Assembly: GCF_022539505.1 (NCBI RefSeq)
Contig: NC_061509.1
Span: 213,552,254-213,616,253 of the forward strand
Origin: Lolium rigidum
Lineage: Eukaryota; Streptophyta; Magnoliopsida; Poales; Poaceae
Direction: 5' to 3'
DNA length: 64,000 nt
Shown: in pieces, positions 60,181-64,000 of the stretch
Layout of the letters: each line of letters begins with the position of its first letter
How positions within the stretch are numbered: position 1 is the stretch's first letter
The notes under the pieces: generated by a model
Told to the model about the DNA's origin: nothing
What the model saw: the letters and a program-made list of their open reading frames with translations, nothing else
Database searches by the model: none
Made by a program: the position numbers and the translations under genes

Positions 60181-62460
60181 TATGCCGCGTAAAAGGCGCT
60201 TTAGGATTTTGCGGGCCGGCACGTATGTGATTTCGCTTAATTGGGCCGTTTAAGGGATGGGAATTCGTGATTTAGATACGAGAATATTTACGCAGCATTG
60301 ATTTACGTCGGATAGCCTCACTTACCACAAGCACCAAAGAAAAAATGCGCGAAAGAACTATAAAAACTAACTAAATATTACATCAGCTGCAAGGCTTTGA
60401 AAAAATATTACGTAACCCGGAGAAATTGAATGGTAATTAAACCTAGCAATACAATGAAGCGATCCGGCAATCTTTTAAGTTGTCCATGCAGCACCTATAT
60501 CCGAAACAAAGACATTACAAGTTAAGACAACAACAATGGAAACGCAAAGACACCGCAATATTGTTTGCCAAAGAATTTGGAACTCATCATTTCGTCGTTA
60601 TAACAAGATCATTGTAATGCGCACAATAAGCAAACAAAGAGTGCATGCCGCATACCAACAGCCAATATAACAGAGCATGTTAGAATGAAACAGAAGACTT
60701 ACTACTCGTCGAGTCCCATGCAAACCAACATGTTCGGGGAGTACAAAATTGGCATGAACAACATAGTAGCAGGCTATAAATTTTGTAACAACGACCGAGC
60801 AAGATGAAGTTATGATGGCTACATCTACAGAGCAGGGAATGTAAACCAAAAATAGAAGTTACGATGGCAAAAGCTAAAGAGGAGGGAATGTGAACCAACA
60901 TGTGCCAAGTGCAATTACTTCATTTTGGCCGTGAACTAAATAATACTCCTGAACTTATAGTGAAGGGGATGCAAATCAAGATGTTTCGGGATATAAACTT
61001 GTAATGAGCAACACATAGAGGATAGTTAATGCTGGAGCTTAGGATGGACCAGATACGTAATATAGTGGGATCACCTGTGAACTTGTATAAGAGGGAATGC
61101 AAACCAATATGTTCAGCTTTCCATATGTGAGCGTCATGCCAAGTCAGAGAAACAAGTCAATAATGCAGCTTTTGAAGAACAAGATGGCACGCAAAATTAT
61201 TATCTAGTAGTATGACAAGTTTATTTGTACTACAGGCTAGATAGCAGAGTGATAGCATGCCAAACTAAGTCCTTACTTTGTTAGCTTACAATGAACTAGA
61301 TACAAAACAATGGCATCACCTGTAGTACAGGGAATGCAAGCCAACATGTTCATGAAGTAAAAAATTAGCACAAACAACATAGTAGCAGGCCATAATTTTT
61401 GTAACAACGACTGAGCAAGATAAAGTTATGATGGCTAGATCTACAGAGCAGGGAATGTAAACCAAATATAGAAGTTACGATGCCAAAAGCTATAGAGCAG
61501 GGAATGCGAACCAACATGTGCAATTACTTAAAATTGGCCATGAACTAAATAATAGCAGGATGTTACTATAATACCTATAATTTTTGGAACAACGACTGAG
61601 CAAGATAGAAGTTATGATGGCTACATCTACAGAGCAGGGAATGCAAACCAAAATGTTCAATCGCTTAAAGTTAGCAATGAAGTAGAAAATAGCAACGTGT
61701 TACGGTCATAGCTAGGAATGAACTAAAAGAGCTTCGGACAAACAAGCATCCGAACCCGTAACATGGCGCTAAAACAAGGGACTTACATTAGGAGAAGCAC
61801 TCGTGGGAGTCACAGCAGATCTTCCCGGGGTTGATAGATCCGGTGATGAAGTACGCTACATGTGCTACTTGGGGTTGGAGAGACGGCCATTACACTTCAT
61901 GATTACTCATCTCATCTGCAAAAACGTAACGGCGCGTCGTTAGCACAAACAGGTTCCCCCAAGATTAAACAAGAACTTGCAGGCAAGCAATAGAAAAGCG
62001 ACAGTAGAAGAGTTTAGATCATGCAAGGCGCCGGTGAAGCAGATCCGGTTCATGCACAGCGGTGTCGGTGAGCTAGATCCGATGCGGTGGACGACGGATC
62101 CGGCGAAGCGGCTCCGGTGGGGTGGACGATACCGCAGCTGAAGCGACCGCGGTAGACTGCTGGATGAGTATATGGTTTCGAGGTTCGGCGGGGATGATCC
62201 GGTCCGGTTGATGACGGCGTCGATGAAGCGGCTCCGGCAGACAGCCGGATGACGAGGATCGCGAGGCCTCGGGTAGGCCAGGGAAGTCCGGCGGGGATGT
62301 TCCGGTGCGGTGGTCGTGGAGGTGGGAGAGAGAGGGACTTGGGAAGTTCCGGTGGGTGGTCTCGGAGGAGAGAGTGAGGGAAATGAATTTTTTTTCGGGG
62401 AGTTTCGGAGCTAGGGAGGTGGTGATCGAAAAAAATGACGGGTAGACCCCCCACCAACCG
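60181..62460. mobile_element. Probable CACTA interior, with a 609-bp-spaced duplication
   Basis: The segment around 60720-60845 (CCAACATGTTC, GTAGCAGGC, TTTGTAACAACGAC, GAGCAGGGAATGTAAACC) recurs at 61330-61455, and a shorter third copy at about 61570-61690. No transposase domain is recognised. The GC-rich block at 61990-62460 has a 135-codon Pro/Ser-rich minus frame that I do not credit. Assignment to the CACTA element rests on adjacency only; no right terminus TTTCTTGTAGTG is found before 64000. Confidence 0.4.
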
Positions 62461-62795
62461 ACTTATGCATGGACATTGTTGTCATCTTTACGAGGGTAGA
62501 ATGGGAAGTTAGAGGCGTGTGAAATATTTGTATTTTTCGAGCGGGAAGTTTTGCCGCTGGAATGAGATTTCGAATTTGGCTACGGTCAAGTAATACAAAA
62601 ATATGAGACCGTACTAGTACGGCCAAGTGTCACATCAAGTCATCATCACGTTCAAAATCGGTTACCACGATCATAATCATGATATATCTTGAAAATCAAT
62701 TTTGAAAAGCCCTTCGAAATATTTCGGGATTGGTACTAGGAGATTTTGCGGCTTGACTAAGAATTGATTTTGAATAAGGCTATGGTCTAAGTAAT

Positions 62796-62922
62796 TTTTT
62801 TCTTCGAAAAGGGGATATGACCCCAGCCTCCGCATCGTGGTGATGCACACGGCCTTCATTAATAATCCAGTGGCAACAAAAGTATTTTTTTTTGCAAGGA
62901 GCAACAAAAGTATGTTGTACAG
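62796..62922 (-). mobile_element. Short 5'-truncated LINE tail with 14-bp target duplication
   Basis: ATGGTCTAAGTAAT (62782-62795) and ATGGTCCAAGTAAT (62923-62936) flank the insert, with one mismatch. The insert begins with a T-run on the plus strand and then TTCGAAAAGGGGATATGACC and GCCTTCATTAAT, which is the antisense of a typical grass LINE 3' end. Inside it GCAACAAAAGTAT is duplicated around a second T-run (62873-62910). Confidence 0.75.
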
Positions 62923-62936
62923 ATGGTCCAAGTAAT

Positions 62937-63333
62937 ATACTCGTGATTGTAATATAAGGCCAGGGGTAGACCGGAACCATATCCTCTAACGTAGAGATGA
63001 CAAGTCAGGTAAGCACAAGTGCTTAAGTAGTGCAAAACGTAGAAGAAAAATCAGGAAAATGTAACAAATACTGTACGTATTTACTGTAGCAATCACTGTA
63101 TATTTTTACTGTATAAAAAATCGTATAAATATTAAAAAAGATAGTCATAATTTTGATTGTTACTAATTATCGTAAATGCATATGGCTTACATATATTATG
63201 GAAGTTAATTTAGATCAAATTAGACTTAATCATGTAGATGTGGAGAAGGAAAATTAGAGAGCTGTAGCTTACCCGACTTGTCTGTTGCACGTTAGAGGAT
63301 CTACTTCCGGGTAGACCATGCTACTTAGACTAC
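62937..63333. other. AT-rich intergenic sequence
   Basis: TACTGTA / TTTACTGTA words recur near 63070-63110. No gene was recognised. Confidence 0.4.
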
Positions 63334-63512
63334 TCATAGTGGGAGTAACTAAGGAGTATTAACATAGAGCTGGTTGTGGTAACTAGCTATGTTACCATAA
63401 CACTTTTCAAGATAGAATGAGTCTACATACTAACTAAAACAATCATGCATGATAGTACTACATCTAAGTTACTATGCATTATGAAGGTAGTAACATAGAG
63501 TAGTGTCATATG
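63334..63512. mobile_element. MITE-like fragment
   Basis: It starts TACTCATAGTGGGAGTAACT, an end common in Triticeae MITEs, with GTTACTATGCATTATGAAGG and TAGTAACATAGAGTAG inside. The opposite matching end is missing. Confidence 0.45.
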
Positions 63513-63532
63513 CATGCGGAAATTCAATTTGG

Positions 63533-63876
63533 CTCCCGGGTGCATATGCTCCCTCTACCAAAAAAATCATATTTTAAAATGTCGAAAATATTAGCAAAAA
63601 AATTTACATGTACATATTCATAATATATGTTCGTTCGTCAAGTTTCACGAAAAACCAATATTTTTTGTGGTCTATGTCAAAAAGAGAAAACTTATCTTGT
63701 GAAAAGCATTATTTTTAGTACTGTATTTTATCTTTTTACACACGTCACATGACAAGTCGCAACTTTGTAAGGGCGTAGCACGAGAAGATGTACATGCGAA
63801 TTTTTTGTTTCATTTTTTTTGAAATTCAAAATATGTGTAAGATGCATTTCAAAATGGAGGGAGCATATGCTCCTAT
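63533..63876. mobile_element. MITE with GCATATGCTCCCTC inverted ends
   Basis: The left GGTGCATATGCTCCCTC (about 63539-63556) and right GAGGGAGCATATGCTCC (about 63857-63874) are inverted copies. AT-rich interior, no coding. Its exact ends and target duplication are unclear. Confidence 0.55.
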
Positions 63877-64000
63877 GTTTCAAAACACCACTCCCGCATG
63901 CGCATGACACTACTATACGGTCACATCAAGTCATAATCACAACCAAAATCAGTTCCCATGTACTATCTCCTAAAAAAACTTAAATTTAAAAACGCGTAGC

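Overview
This is eukaryotic nuclear DNA from a grass, most likely a pooid (Triticeae or a close relative). Pointers are a Stowaway MITE with the CTCCCTCCGT end, CACTA elements with CACTACAAGAAA and GGCCGGCC subterminal arrays, an Athila-type LTR end, a GC-rich first exon, and genes separated by layers of nested retrotransposons. I saw no prokaryotic operons, CRISPR array or rRNA.

Only one gene looks intact. It is a ten-exon Mediator subunit 15 (MED15a) gene on the plus strand, 15278-30423. Its splice sites and phases join into a 1315-residue reading frame with an N-terminal KIX domain, a long Gln-rich centre and a conserved C-terminus. Intron 3 is 6.6 kb and holds a Stowaway MITE, a tRNA-derived SINE, a roughly 100-bp tandem array and an antisense exon-like fragment.

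Left of MED15 (1-15000): an Athila-like LTR end and a truncated LTR of a long-LTR family; a GC-rich LINE-like fragment; three exons of a chloroplast-type SAM methyltransferase, the last one split by a 5.1-kb copia element with a perfect 5-bp target duplication; a decayed LINE 3' end split by a 1.07-kb CACTA derivative; and a near-perfect 233-bp hairpin made of LTR sequence.

Right of MED15 (30424-64000): a repeat that recurs at 40464; a gag-only Ty3/gypsy derivative (33025-39135) carrying a LINE-type insertion with a 17-bp target duplication and a 2.56-kb Mutator-like element with a 9-bp target duplication; then a CACTA element starting at 42759 that is inserted in one LTR fragment and is itself interrupted by a 16-kb LARD-like retrotransposon (43625-59646). 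That element has 6.5-kb LTRs and no gag-pol. The rest is CACTA interior plus small MITE and LINE remnants.

The observations most worth following are a short reading frame conserved downstream of a TATA box in three LTR copies, repeated primer-binding-site-like motifs inside the LARD, the LTR-derived hairpin next to MED15, and the nested gypsy/LINE/MULE structure. All family names rest on motifs recognised by eye; no database search was run.
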